35,173 bases of DNA from Clostridiales bacterium 38_11 (GTDB lineage Bacteria; Bacillota; Clostridia; Tissierellales; Dethiosulfatibacteraceae). How positions within the stretch are numbered: the stretch's first letter is position 1; every line of letters begins with the position of its first letter. Location of the stretch: assembly GCA_001509345.1 (NCBI GenBank), contig LGGM01000009.1, positions 1 through 35,173 of the forward strand, written 5' to 3'. The translations under genes were made by a program, and so were the position numbers. The notes under the pieces were generated by a model, which worked only from the letters and a program-made list of their open reading frames with translations, did not search any database and was not told the origin of the DNA. Below, piece after piece: positions 25,227 to 31,823 of the stretch.

Positions 25227-26348
25227 ATGAAAAGAATCATCCGTTGCATATATGTCATCACTATAATTGCATTGCTTGTTCTTTCAGCCGGAGCATCAAG
25301 AATCAATGATCTCAAAAAAGAACTTGAAAAAACAGAAAGTGAAATAGGAAATATAACTCAAAAACTAAAAACGACTCAAAGTGAAAAAAACAGCGTTGAA
25401 TATGAAATAAACCAGCTTGATAGTGAAATACTCAAGTTGGCAGCTGAAGAATTAAAGCTTGAGCTTGAGTTGGAGAATATTGAACAAAATATTCAGAATA
25501 AGGAATTCGAAATAGAAGAGATTAATTCTCAGATTGATCTATCAAATGATTTGCTTGAACAGAGATTGAGATCCATGTATAAAAATGGAGCGGTAGGTTA
25601 TCTTGAGGTTCTTTTCAATTCTAATGATATTGGTGATTTTTTGACAAGGATTGACATGATACAAAGGATTGTCAACAATGATGTGAGTATATTGGAAGAA
25701 CTGGAACAGCAGCATACTACCCTCGAAATAACCCAAATGGAGTTGGAAAACGAAAAGAACAATTATTATTCATCGATGCAGGCGGTCAAGAGCAAAAAGA
25801 ATGATATAGAGGTAGCAAGTAGAGCCAAGGAAAAATATATGAATTCGTTGGTTGGAAGTATAGAAGAGTTGAAAGAACAGGAAAAGAGACTCCTTGAGGC
25901 ATCTAATGAGATAGAGAAAAAAATAAAATTGGCACAGCTTGAGGTAAAGTATGCCGGTGGTGAAATGACGTGGCCATCTCCCGGGTATTATACAATCACA
26001 TCATCTTATGGTATGAGGCCGCATCCTTTATATGGCTATTGGAGCATGCATACAGGTGTAGATTTGAGGGTCCCTATGAAGCAGAAAATTGTAGCAATGA
26101 ATAGCGGTCAGGTATCTTATGCAGGCTGGTATGGCGCTTATGGAAACATAGTCATAATAGATCATGGTGGTGGGATATCGACATTGTACGCACACAACAC
26201 TTCTGTGGTTGTCAGTGAAGGACAAAAGGTCACCAAAGGACAATTAGTGGCATATTCCGGAACTACAGGTATGTCTACCGGACCTCATTTACATTTTGAG
26301 GTTAGGATAAATGGTAAACACACAAACCCAATGACTTATTTCGAGTAA
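25227..26348 (+). CDS. exported coiled-coil M23 (LytM) peptidase, EnvC/PcsB-like
   Basis: A 373-residue secreted peptidoglycan endopeptidase or hydrolase activator. Residues 1-23 form a signal peptide (probable cleavage after SAGA). Residues 24-240 are two long coiled-coil regions rich in Glu, Lys and Leu, around a small hinge (about 113-145, with LRSMYKNGAVGYLEVLF). Residues 248-373 form the LytM domain, with zinc ligands H275 and D279 (MHTGVDL) and H356 (HLHFEV), and catalytic H323 (YAH) and H354. All are kept, so unlike E. coli EnvC it may be a working enzyme. Position directly after ftsEX matches the FtsEX-EnvC/CwlO logic. A ctpA-type S41 protease often follows in Bacillota but is not here. 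Confidence 0.9.
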   Translation: MKRIIRCIYVITIIALLVLSAGASRINDLKKELEKTESEIGNITQKLKTTQSEKNSVEYEINQLDSEILKLAAEELKLELELENIEQNIQNKEFEIEEINSQIDLSNDLLEQRLRSMYKNGAVGYLEVLFNSNDIGDFLTRIDMIQRIVNNDVSILEELEQQHTTLEITQMELENEKNNYYSSMQAVKSKKNDIEVASRAKEKYMNSLVGSIEELKEQEKRLLEASNEIEKKIKLAQLEVKYAGGEMTWPSPGYYTITSSYGMRPHPLYGYWSMHTGVDLRVPMKQKIVAMNSGQVSYAGWYGAYGNIVIIDHGGGISTLYAHNTSVVVSEGQKVTKGQLVAYSGTTGMSTGPHLHFEVRINGKHTNPMTYFE

Positions 26349-26366
26349 GAATGGATAGATTTAATA

Positions 26367-26395
26367 TTGACAAACCTAGTGTTATCAAATATAAT
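26367..26395 (+). promoter_or_regulatory. infC-rpmI-rplT promoter
   Basis: A perfect consensus promoter: TTGACA (26367-26372), 17 bases, TATAAT (26390-26395). It begins only 19 bases after the stop codon of the M23 gene. Transcription should start near 26402, at the head of the attenuator leader. Confidence 0.92.
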
Positions 26396-26401
26396 AAGCA
26401 A

Positions 26402-26533
26402 GTAAAAGTAGAAGTATCCGCTTCTCACCTTACAGCGCATTCGTGTAGCTGGTACGGTTAGTAAAGTCTATTTGGGTTTTTCATAAAGATAGCGGATTGC
26501 GCTGTCTTTTTTAATATCATGGGAGGTGTAATT
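26402..26533 (+). promoter_or_regulatory. infC operon leader with attenuator (L20/IF3-leader type)
   Basis: The roughly 130-base leader ends in an intrinsic terminator. Upstream segments can pair with it: ATCCGCT (26416-26422) with AGCGGAT (26491-26497), and ACAGCGC (26432-26438) with GCGCTGT (26499-26505). These pairs use bases of both terminator arms and interleave in pseudoknot order, so they compete with it. In Bacillota such leaders are controlled by ribosomal protein L20, encoded at the end of this operon. That control is inferred here. Confidence 0.75.
26486..26512 (+). terminator. leader terminator of the infC operon
   Basis: AAGATAGCG (26486-26494) pairs with CGCTGTCTT (26500-26508), nine pairs with one G-T, around loop GATTG and followed by Ts. 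It sits 22 bases before the infC start codon, so it must be conditional. Confidence 0.85.
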
Positions 26534-27040
26534 ATTAAGGAGCTTGAGATCAACAGTCAAATCAGAGATAAGGATGTAAGGCTTATTGATTCTGATGGCA
26601 GTCAGTTAGGTGTTGTGAGCAACAAGGAAGCATTAAGAATTGCGGAAGAAAGAAAACTTGATTTGGTCAAAGTATCGACGAATTCAAATCCAGCGGTTTG
26701 CAGGATTATGGATTATGGCAAACACAAATATGAAATGACAAAAAAAGAAAAAGAATCAAAGAAAAAACAAAAAATCATAACGGTTAAAGAAATTAGAATG
26801 ACGCCTAATATTGATGATCATGACCTTGAGGTTAAGATTAAAAATGCAGTTAAATTCTTGGAAAAGGGCGATAGAGTTAAGGTAGTTGTCAGATTCAGAG
26901 GAAGACAGCTTGGTCATACGAACATTGGTAGGGAGGTCCTTGAAAAATTTGCTGAAGCGACCTTGGAATATTCGGTTTTAGATAAACCGCCTAAGATGGA
27001 AGGACGTCAGATGGTTATGTTTTTAAATTCAAAAAATTAA
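26534..27040 (+). CDS. infC: translation initiation factor IF-3, AUU start
   Basis: IF-3 binds the 30S subunit, prevents premature joining of 50S and proofreads start codons. With the start at ATT (26534) the protein is 168 residues and opens KELEINSQIRDKDVRLID, as in homologues. GGAGG at 26522-26526 ends seven bases before that ATT; the ATG at 26519 overlaps the ribosome site and is not credible. An AUU start is the classic device by which IF-3 represses its own translation. The N-domain (to about residue 75, VCRIMDYGKHKYE) and C-domain (KEIRMTPNIDDHDL, RVKVVVRFRGRQLGH) are complete. First gene of infC-rpmI-rplT. Confidence 0.93.
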   Translation: MKELEINSQIRDKDVRLIDSDGSQLGVVSNKEALRIAEERKLDLVKVSTNSNPAVCRIMDYGKHKYEMTKKEKESKKKQKIITVKEIRMTPNIDDHDLEVKIKNAVKFLEKGDRVKVVVRFRGRQLGHTNIGREVLEKFAEATLEYSVLDKPPKMEGRQMVMFLNSKN

Positions 27041-27060
27041 TACTGGGAGGAGGATGCGTC

Positions 27061-27258
27061 ATGCCTAAAATTAAAACGAATAGATCAGCTGCAAAGAGAT
27101 TTAATAAAACAGGCAGTGGTAAAATAACAAGGGCGAAAGCCACTAAAAACCATTTTACCGGTAAAAAATCCGGAAATAAAATTAGAGGTTTAAGACAGGG
27201 AACTTTAGTTTCTGATGGAGATTTCAAAAGAATCAGTAAATTGATTCCATATAAATAG
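27061..27258 (+). CDS. rpmI: 50S ribosomal protein L35
   Basis: A 65-residue basic protein of the large subunit. The start MPKIKTNRSAAKRFNKTGSG and the central ATKNHFTGKKS are characteristic of bL35. The GGGAGGAGG region at 27045-27053 lies just upstream of the ATG. It sits between infC and rplT in the order conserved across most bacteria. Confidence 0.98.
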   Translation: MPKIKTNRSAAKRFNKTGSGKITRAKATKNHFTGKKSGNKIRGLRQGTLVSDGDFKRISKLIPYK

Positions 27259-27276
27259 AAGTGAGGAGGTAAAACA

Positions 27277-27621
27277 ATGGCTAGAGTAAAAAGAGCGGTC
27301 AATGCAAAGAAAAACCATAAAAAGATTCTAAAACTTGCCAAAGGCTATTATGGTGCCAAAAGCAAGTTATATAAAACAGCAAATCAAGCGGTTATGAAGT
27401 CCTTAACTTATGCTTATGTTGGCAGAAAACTCAGAAAAAGAGAATTCAGAAGACTTTGGATTACAAGAATCAACGCCGCAGCAAGATTGAGCGGACTTTC
27501 CTATAACAAGTTTATCAATGGTCTCAAAAATACAGGTATTGAGATAAATAGAAAAATGCTAGCTGAGATGGCAGTTAATGATCCAGATGGATTCAAGCAA
27601 TTGGTCGAATTGGTCAAGTAA
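27277..27621 (+). CDS. rplT: 50S ribosomal protein L20
   Basis: Early-assembling 23S rRNA binding protein and likely autoregulator of this operon through the leader at 26402-26533. It has 114 residues against the usual 117-119, being slightly short at the C-terminus. Typical stretches are [34 protein letters not shown], the [19 protein letters not shown] rRNA-binding segment and [15 protein letters not shown]. Ribosome site GGAGG lies just before the ATG. Followed by a strong terminator. Confidence 0.98.
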   Translation: MARVKRAVNAKKNHKKILKLAKGYYGAKSKLYKTANQAVMKSLTYAYVGRKLRKREFRRLWITRINAAARLSGLSYNKFINGLKNTGIEINRKMLAEMAVNDPDGFKQLVELVK

Positions 27622-27624
27622 ATC

Positions 27625-27652
27625 AATAACCGTGATATGCGGTTATTTTTTT
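27625..27652 (+). terminator. terminator after rplT
   Basis: AATAACCG (27625-27632) pairs perfectly with CGGTTATT (27640-27647) around a seven-base loop, and the T run extends to 27652. Ends the infC-rpmI-rplT transcript. Confidence 0.92.
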
Positions 27653-27673
27653 ATGTAAATAATTGACAACTAG

Positions 27674-27682
27674 TGGTATAAT
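27674..27682 (+). promoter_or_regulatory. ktrB-ktrA promoter, extended -10
   Basis: TGG followed by a perfect TATAAT (27677-27682). The TTGACA at 27663-27668 is only eight bases away and cannot serve as its -35. The leader would be about 22 bases. Confidence 0.6.
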
Positions 27683-27711
27683 AAAAAAATGAACGTTATA
27701 AAGAGGTAGTT

Positions 27712-29070
27712 ATGGAGAATAATGAAAGTAAAATATCCAATCTCAGAATACATCCTTCTCAATTCCTATTGTTGTGGTTTGCTGTACTCATTTTTGTCGG
27801 CGCTACATTTCTTAATCTGCCTTTTGCGTCGGTGGATGGCAAAAGTATTGGATTTATCGACGCATTGTTCACAGCCGCATCTGCTGTATGTGTCACTGGT
27901 TTGACAGTTGTCAATACAGCAGCACATTGGACATTATTCGGGAAGATTGTCATCATCTTATTAATTCAGATTGGCGGATTGGGTATCATGACCATGGCAA
28001 CATTGATTGCCTTTCTGTTTGGCAAGAAAATCACTCTTAAAGACCGGCTATTGATGCAGGAGGAAATGAACACAACCACCCTGCAGGGAATTGTTCTCCT
28101 GACCAAAAGGATTTTGTTTATGACTATTGCGATTGAATTAATCGGTGTTATACTGTTGTCTATTGTTTTAGTGCCTGACTATGGTGTTTTGCAGGGTATA
28201 TGGTTCTCTATCTTCCACTCGATTTCCGCCTTTTGCAATGCCGGATTTGATTTATTGGGCAACAGTCTTGTGGGTTATGTCAACAATCCTATAGTTAATT
28301 TCACAGTCATATCTTTGGTTATACTTGGCGGACTTGGATTTTATGTTTTGATGGATATTATACAAAGAAGGAGATTGAAGAAGCTGCTTATGCATTCTAA
28401 GATTGTACTGTTAATTACAGGGTTCCTGTTGGTCTTTGGATTTTTGCTGGTATTTATTTTTGAGTACAGTAATCCTCTAACACTGGGTGGATTAAACCTG
28501 CCAGGGAAACTGATGAGTTCATTATTCCTATCTGTTACACCTAGAACTGCTGGATTCAACACTTTGGATACGGCAGCGCTGAGTCCAATCACGACATTTT
28601 TCATCATTATGCTGATGTTTATTGGTGGATCACCTGGTTCTACAGCTGGTGGGGTAAAAACAACAAGTATAGGTGTAATCGTAATAGCAATTGTTGGACT
28701 GGTAAAGGGTAGTGAGGACACAGAGATATTCAAAAGAAGAATACCCGTAACTACAATTTTAAGAGCGATCGCGGTAATTGGCATAGCAATTTTATTAGTT
28801 GTTTTAGCAACAACCATACTGCTGGTAACAGAAAGGAATACTGGATTCTCATTTATTGATATCATATTTGAAACTGTTTCAGCATTTGGTACTGTAGGCT
28901 TATCAAGGGGTTTGACCCCTCATCTCACAGATCTTGGAAGAATCGTCGTATCCTTGACAATGTTTGCAGGCAGACTTGGACCTTTGACGATAGCTTTTGG
29001 AATTGCTCAGAATCAACATAAGAACAAAGGATATTATAAGTACCCTGAAGGAAAAATAATGGTAGGATAG
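27712..29070 (+). CDS. ktrB: potassium uptake protein, membrane subunit KtrB (TrkH family)
   Basis: K+ translocating subunit with four membrane-pore-membrane repeats in 452 residues. The four filter segments are visible: CVTGL (60-64), CNAGF (175-179), TAGFN (279-283) and GTVGL (393-397). The second-helix gate region of repeat three, GGSPGSTAGGVKTT near 305-318, is also typical. AGAGG precedes the ATG. It is followed after nine bases by the RCK subunit gene, forming the KtrAB pair of Bacillota rather than the larger proteobacterial Trk system. Na+ dependence, shown for KtrB elsewhere, cannot be judged here. Confidence 0.93.
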   Translation: MENNESKISNLRIHPSQFLLLWFAVLIFVGATFLNLPFASVDGKSIGFIDALFTAASAVCVTGLTVVNTAAHWTLFGKIVIILLIQIGGLGIMTMATLIAFLFGKKITLKDRLLMQEEMNTTTLQGIVLLTKRILFMTIAIELIGVILLSIVLVPDYGVLQGIWFSIFHSISAFCNAGFDLLGNSLVGYVNNPIVNFTVISLVILGGLGFYVLMDIIQRRRLKKLLMHSKIVLLITGFLLVFGFLLVFIFEYSNPLTLGGLNLPGKLMSSLFLSVTPRTAGFNTLDTAALSPITTFFIIMLMFIGGSPGSTAGGVKTTSIGVIVIAIVGLVKGSEDTEIFKRRIPVTTILRAIAVIGIAILLVVLATTILLVTERNTGFSFIDIIFETVSAFGTVGLSRGLTPHLTDLGRIVVSLTMFAGRLGPLTIAFGIAQNQHKNKGYYKYPEGKIMVG

Positions 29071-29079
29071 GTGATAGAG

Positions 29080-29727
29080 ATGAAACAATTTGTTGTGATT
29101 GGTTGCGGAAGATTTGGATCAAGTGTAGCCAAAACCTTGTGTAAATTAGGTTATGATGTTTTAGCAATTGACAAAGATCCAGATAAAGTACAGGAGATTG
29201 CTGAATATGTGACACATGCGGTGCAAGCCGATGCCAATGATGAAAATGCATTGAGAACCATTGGCATCAGAAATTTTGATGTTGCAGTGGTCACCATCGG
29301 ATCGGATATCCAGGCCTCTATAATGGGAACTCTCTTGGTGCAGGAGCTTGGAATAAAAAAAGTTATTTCCAAGGCACAGAATGAGCTACACGCAAAAGTA
29401 CTGTACAAAATAGGTGCTCATAAGGTTATTTTCCCCGAAAGAGATATGGGCATCAGAGTGGCTCATAATCTAGTGTCATCGAATATTCTTGACGTCATTG
29501 AATTTGCACCGGATTACAGCATAATTGAGGTGGTAGCAAAAGAAGAATGGGCTGACAAATCATTGAAAGAATTGAAGCTTCCAAATGAATTTGGGGTGAG
29601 TGTCATGGCAATAAAATCCGGTGACGACTTGAATATTTCACCATATGCTGAAGACATCATTAGAAGAGGCGATACGTTGATAGTCATTGGAGATAATAAT
29701 AGTCTAAAGAAATTGGAGCAGGAATAG
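29080..29727 (+). CDS. ktrA: potassium uptake regulatory subunit KtrA (TrkA RCK protein)
   Basis: Cytosolic ring-forming regulator that binds ATP/ADP and gates KtrB. The 215 residues comprise an RCK_N Rossmann domain starting VVIGCGRFGSS (residues 5-15) with the ribose-binding acid in AIDKDPDKV, and an RCK_C domain from about residue 140 (YSIIEVVAKEEWADKSLKEL). The ATG at 29080 follows AGGTGAT; the GTG at 29071 is part of that site and is rejected. The next gene begins immediately after its stop codon, so it is probably cotranscribed with the methyltransferase gene. Confidence 0.94.
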   Translation: MKQFVVIGCGRFGSSVAKTLCKLGYDVLAIDKDPDKVQEIAEYVTHAVQADANDENALRTIGIRNFDVAVVTIGSDIQASIMGTLLVQELGIKKVISKAQNELHAKVLYKIGAHKVIFPERDMGIRVAHNLVSSNILDVIEFAPDYSIIEVVAKEEWADKSLKELKLPNEFGVSVMAIKSGDDLNISPYAEDIIRRGDTLIVIGDNNSLKKLEQE

Positions 29728-30501
29728 ATGTTGTTGAGCAACGATAATTTTAAAATAAAGACAGCAAGAGCGTTGCTTACAAAAAAAGGGAGAGACCAGC
29801 TCGGAAAGTTTCTGGCTGAGGGAGAAACCCTAGTAAAAGAATACTTAGCTTTTAGTGATTGCATCGAATATATCCTGATATCTGAAAATGCGGCACATAA
29901 TATTGGGGATATGGCACCTTATAACCATTATTTGGTCAAAGAGAGTGTTTTTAATACTATCAGCAGTACTCGGAATTCCCAGGGAATAGTTGCTATTGTA
30001 AGAAAAAAGACATATAACATGGCAGAAATAACCCAAAACAGCCTTTTATTCTTCGCGGATTCCATACAAGACCCAGGGAATATGGGAACTATTATTAGAT
30101 CATGTGATGCTTTTGGAGCTAAGTCGTTAATTTATAATAAGGGATGTGTTGATATATACAATCCGAAGACCATAAGAGCATCAATGGGGTCTCTAAACCG
30201 ACTCTCCCATATCAAAACAGATAATAATCCAGAGATTCTAAAAACTCTGATTGATAAAGGCTTTACAGTATTTTCCGCTGTTGTTGACAGCGATGTTTAC
30301 CTTGAATCAATCAAAGCGTGTCAGAAGGCCGTTATTGTTGTCGGAAATGAAAGCAGAGGTATAGATAAGGAGATTATCAATAGCAGCGATATAAGCTTTA
30401 GCATTAGGATGCGGGGATCTATCGAGTCCTTAAATGTCGGTGTTGCCGCAAGTATATGTTTGTATCACTTCGGTATGACAACTAGTCATTCAACAATTTA
30501 G
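29728..30501 (+). CDS. TrmH/SpoU family RNA 2'-O-methyltransferase (YsgA-like)
   Basis: SAM-dependent ribose methyltransferase of rRNA or tRNA, 257 residues. An N-terminal substrate-binding L30-like domain (1-100, with GRDQLGKFLAEGETLVKE) precedes the SPOUT domain with its three motifs: DSIQDPGNMGTIIRSCDAFG (about 111-130), VVGNESRGI (about 208-216) and IESLNVGVAASICLY (about 232-246). The asparagine, glycine and serine positions of the knot are kept. Location next to pheST matches ysgA of B. subtilis. The target nucleotide is unknown. It starts directly after the ktrA stop codon behind GGAGCAGGA. Confidence 0.9.
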   Translation: MLLSNDNFKIKTARALLTKKGRDQLGKFLAEGETLVKEYLAFSDCIEYILISENAAHNIGDMAPYNHYLVKESVFNTISSTRNSQGIVAIVRKKTYNMAEITQNSLLFFADSIQDPGNMGTIIRSCDAFGAKSLIYNKGCVDIYNPKTIRASMGSLNRLSHIKTDNNPEILKTLIDKGFTVFSAVVDSDVYLESIKACQKAVIVVGNESRGIDKEIINSSDISFSIRMRGSIESLNVGVAASICLYHFGMTTSHSTI

Positions 30502-30510
30502 ATATAATTG

Positions 30511-30539
30511 TTGAAAACAGATATTCCATTTGATATAAT
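30511..30539 (+). promoter_or_regulatory. pheST promoter
   Basis: TTGAAA (30511-30516), 17 bases, TATAAT (30534-30539) with TGA before it. Transcription should start near 30546, in front of T-box stem I. Confidence 0.88.
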
Positions 30540-30545
30540 GGAAAA

Positions 30546-30762
30546 AATGTTTAAATACTTTGATGGAGCAAAAAAATCAAGGGTATAAATTTCCAGAGAG
30601 AAATGACTTGGCTGAAATCATTTCAGTTTATCTTGATTCTAATTTCACTCTGGAGTTTATGAGCTGATTGAATGTAGGCTTATACGGGATGACCGTTAAT
30701 CTAAATGAGAAGTAATAAGAGTGGTACCGCGGCACTTCGCCTCTTTTGGTGGAGTGCTTTTT
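30546..30762 (+). promoter_or_regulatory. T-box leader, phenylalanine specific
   Basis: tRNA-sensing leader that lets transcription pass into pheST when tRNA-Phe is uncharged. The stem I base pairs CCAGAG (30593-30598) with CTCTGG (30648-30653). The specifier codon on its 3' side reads TTC (30644-30646, Phe) and is followed by A, as usual. The T-box sequence TGGTACCGCG lies at 30722-30731, with the UGGN bulge for the tRNA acceptor end at 30722-30725. The bases before it read AGAG, not the common AGGG. Confidence 0.95.
30732..30762 (+). terminator. T-box conditional terminator
   Basis: GCACTTCGCC (30732-30741) pairs over ten positions, two of them G-T, with GGTGGAGTGC (30748-30757) and is followed by five Ts. 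Its 5' arm abuts the T-box sequence, so antiterminator and terminator exclude each other. Confidence 0.92.
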
Positions 30763-30789
30763 ACATTCAATAAATTGAGAGGAGCTAAA

Positions 30790-31812
30790 ATGGAAGAAAA
30801 ATTAATGAGAATACAAAGAGATGTTTTGCTGCAAATAGAGCAAGTTGACAATATGAAAGATTTGGAAAACATCAGAGTGCAGGTTCTAGGCAAAAAAGGA
30901 GAATTAACTTCTCTTCTAAGAACGATGGGGTCCTTATCTTTCGAAGAAAGGCCCTTAATAGGTAAAATAGCCAATGAAGTGAGAGAAATAATCAATCAGA
31001 AGATAGAAGAGGCGAAATCATCTATATCCATCAAACAGCAGGAGTTGGATCTGATAAATGAAAAAATTGACGTCACAATACCAGGTAACTTCATAGCATT
31101 AGGGCACAGGCATCCATTGATGCAGGTAAAAAGGAGACTGGAAGATTTATTCCTGAGCATGGGGTTTGACGTTGTGGAAGGACCGGAAATAGATACGGTT
31201 GGAAATAATTTTGATGATTTGAATGCACCCGAGGATCATCCTTCAAGAGATAAGACAGACACATTTTACATAACGGAGAATCTTTTACTTAGAACGCAAA
31301 CCTCACCAGTGCAAATCAGGACCATGAAGTCGAGAAAGCCTCCAATAAGAATAGTTTCCGCTGGTAGAACCTTTCGCTTTGATGATGTCGATGATACGCA
31401 TTCCCCTATGTTTCATCAAATGGAATGTCTAGTGGTTGACAAGGGTGTCACCATGGCAAACCTAAAAGATTCCATCGATAAATTTGTCAAGGTGCTGTTT
31501 GGCGAGAACATGAAAACCCGATTCAGACCTCATAATTTCCCATTCACTGAACCAAGTGCGGAAGTGGATGTATCATGCCTCAAATGCATGGGAACAGGAT
31601 GCGATGCTTGCAATTTCACCGGGTGGAGTATGGAGCTGTTGGGTTGCGGTATGGTACATCCCAATGTATTGAGGAATTGTGGTATTGATCCTGATGTCTA
31701 TAGCGGTTACGCTTTCGGCATGGGTATAGACAGGGTGACAATGGTCAAATACGGATTAAGTGATATCAGATTACTTTTCGATAATGATATCCGATTTTTA
31801 GAACAGTTTTAG
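30790..31812 (+). CDS. pheS: phenylalanine-tRNA ligase alpha subunit
   Basis: Catalytic subunit of the heterotetrameric synthetase that charges tRNA-Phe. The 340-residue length from the ATG at 30790 is standard; GAGAGGAG just upstream fixes this start, whereas an upstream in-frame GTG at 30721 lies in the T-box. Seen: an N-terminal coiled coil (1-85), GHRHPLM near 105, GFDVVEGPEID near 126, motif 2 region FRFDDVDDTHSPMFHQME, the phenylalanine-pocket FPFTEPSAEVDV, the cysteine set CLKCMGTGCDAC, and motif 3 FGMGIDRVTMVKYG. It is separated from pheT by 11 bases. Confidence 0.98.
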   Translation: MEEKLMRIQRDVLLQIEQVDNMKDLENIRVQVLGKKGELTSLLRTMGSLSFEERPLIGKIANEVREIINQKIEEAKSSISIKQQELDLINEKIDVTIPGNFIALGHRHPLMQVKRRLEDLFLSMGFDVVEGPEIDTVGNNFDDLNAPEDHPSRDKTDTFYITENLLLRTQTSPVQIRTMKSRKPPIRIVSAGRTFRFDDVDDTHSPMFHQMECLVVDKGVTMANLKDSIDKFVKVLFGENMKTRFRPHNFPFTEPSAEVDVSCLKCMGTGCDACNFTGWSMELLGCGMVHPNVLRNCGIDPDVYSGYAFGMGIDRVTMVKYGLSDIRLLFDNDIRFLEQF

Positions 31813-31823
31813 GAGGGTTGCAG

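Noticed and set aside
30491-30513. CAACAATT/AATTGTTG inverted repeat at the end of the methyltransferase gene, considered as terminator
   Set aside because: It has an all-AT centre and no T run, and it overlaps the pheST -35 box. It may be a weak operator but cannot be supported.
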